64,000 nucleotides of DNA. Source: Taenia hydatigena (Eukaryota; Platyhelminthes; Cestoda; Cyclophyllidea; Taeniidae). The DNA lies in the NCBI GenBank assembly GCA_036345935.2, contig JADWOT020000002.1, forward strand, positions 7,142,140-7,206,139. Reading direction: 5' to 3'. Shown one piece after another: positions 62,992-64,000 of the stretch (its first letter is position 1; each line of letters starts with the position of its first letter). Under the pieces are notes generated by a model that was given only the letters and a program-made list of their open reading frames with translations, was not told the DNA's origin and did not search any database. Position numbers and translations under genes: made by a program.

Positions 62992-64000
62992 CCCGCAGTC
63001 CACCCTTCCCAAGGGCACTCATGCCGACTTCCCTCTCATTTTTTCAATTCTACAAAGGTCTACGCTTTTAATTTTAATTAGTCTACGCATTATGCTACGC
63101 ACAATAGTCACTGAGCAATAATGCAGCATTTAAATAATTAACTACTTCCCGTCAACATGCACGAAAACAGTTGACGCCAGAGTGATGAAGATGACTCGCA
63201 ATGGCGAATGCCCACTCACCTAGGCCGAATGTGCAGTCGATTATGCATGAAAGCAAACTCAAGGGAGCACATGCCTTTGCAGTAAATTTCCTCCTCATTC
63301 ATAACTCCCCCACTTTTCCCCACCCAGCACACACCTTGCCTTCCTCCTAAGTCATAATAATAATAAAGGCAATAAACAGAGCATGTAGACGCTAAAAGCA
63401 GGGTTTCCGTTAACTTAGCCATGTTTCTATCTTGCCATCGCACATGCACACACTTTAATGGTAGGGTTAAAAAGAAAACTTCTTACCCTTTTGCTGTAAT
63501 TGCCTCAGGTTTCCGTGGGAAGGTGAACTCCTACTATTCGTTAATTTGGCGCCAAATACACCCACTACTCAACTTGGTTCGACGAGGAGTAGTGACAACG
63601 GCAAAATCACTCCCAAAAGCCATCACTGTGTCTACACAATCAAAGAAGAGTACTCATGTTTGAGCACAGTTGTGTGAGGCCAAGTTTTCAAGGCGATGCT
63701 ACGGTCTTGCAATGGGGAAGCATAATTTTGTTGGGGAAACAGGTTATCACGCCAACAATGCGACGACGAAGAGAATATTTTCAGATAAAGTTATAAATAC
63801 ATACATGTGTGCACGCTTCTTCCAAATTAACGTTCCAGATTCATTAGGGATCGCGAAATCAAATGGAACTTGTCCCACCCTGACAGTCTGACCTTATGAA
63901 GTGCTAGAGTTACCAACCCTATGCCCTTCCCCACTCCTCCACAGAATCGTTTTCACATTTCGTTTGCAACCAACTCGAAAGCCATGAGAGGATCGAATCC
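62992..64000. other. No supported gene
   Basis: Plus frames at 63421-63663 and 63670-63891 have no recognisable domain. The window ends in sequence of ordinary composition. Confidence 0.4.

Noticed and set aside
63988..64000. GAGGATCGAATCC at the window end, like a tRNA T-arm
   Set aside because: No acceptor stem or A box upstream within tRNA distance.

Overview
This is eukaryotic DNA and almost certainly from a cestode (tapeworm), most likely a taeniid. Coding sequence is sparse and split into short exons with GT..AG introns. There is no bacterial-style operon. At 28.2-30.3 kb lies a recognisable member of the taeniid oncosphere-antigen family (EG95 / 45W-TSOL45 type), with a signal-peptide exon followed by fibronectin type III (FN3) exons joined by phase-1 introns. 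Most of the window is old, dispersed repetitive sequence without intact transposase or reverse transcriptase.

Layout. 0-5.8 kb: no supported gene; copies of a strand-skewed repeat and other repeat fragments. 5.8-10.0 kb: minus-strand genes, namely an unrecognised terminal exon with a one-base frame break, and a six-exon gene for a divergent ubiquitin-conjugating (E2/UBC) protein of about 658 residues. 10.7-22.2 kb: a very large inverted repeat with two arms of about 3.25 kb in opposite orientation, separated by about 5.0 kb. Each arm carries the first 18 nucleotides of eukaryotic 18S rRNA. 22.2-28.1 kb: dispersed repeats. 28.2-30.3 kb: the oncosphere-antigen gene; its first FN3 exon is broken by a stop codon and a frame change, while the second is open. 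30.3-36.4 kb: nothing supported. 36.4-38.4 kb: an element with a tandem ~0.46 kb unit, present inverted at 59.2-60.9 kb. 40.8-42.9 and 51.1-53.2 kb: a ~2.1 kb direct repeat pair. 55.2-56.2 kb: a complete three-exon ankyrin-repeat gene (minus strand, 181 residues). 62.4-62.9 kb: an inverted copy of the skewed repeat, followed by a candidate secretory leader.

The recognisable genes have no evident functional link. The E2 protein belongs to ubiquitin or ubiquitin-like transfer, the ankyrin protein is a probable intracellular adaptor, and the FN3 protein belongs to the secreted or surface antigens of the invasive larva. The most unusual points are the inverted repeat carrying an 18S 5' end, the partly broken antigen gene in which skipping the broken exon would keep the frame, and the E2 that lacks the usual HPN motif. 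All splice models were made by eye from reading frames and GT/AG signals. Repeat similarities and boundaries were also judged by eye.
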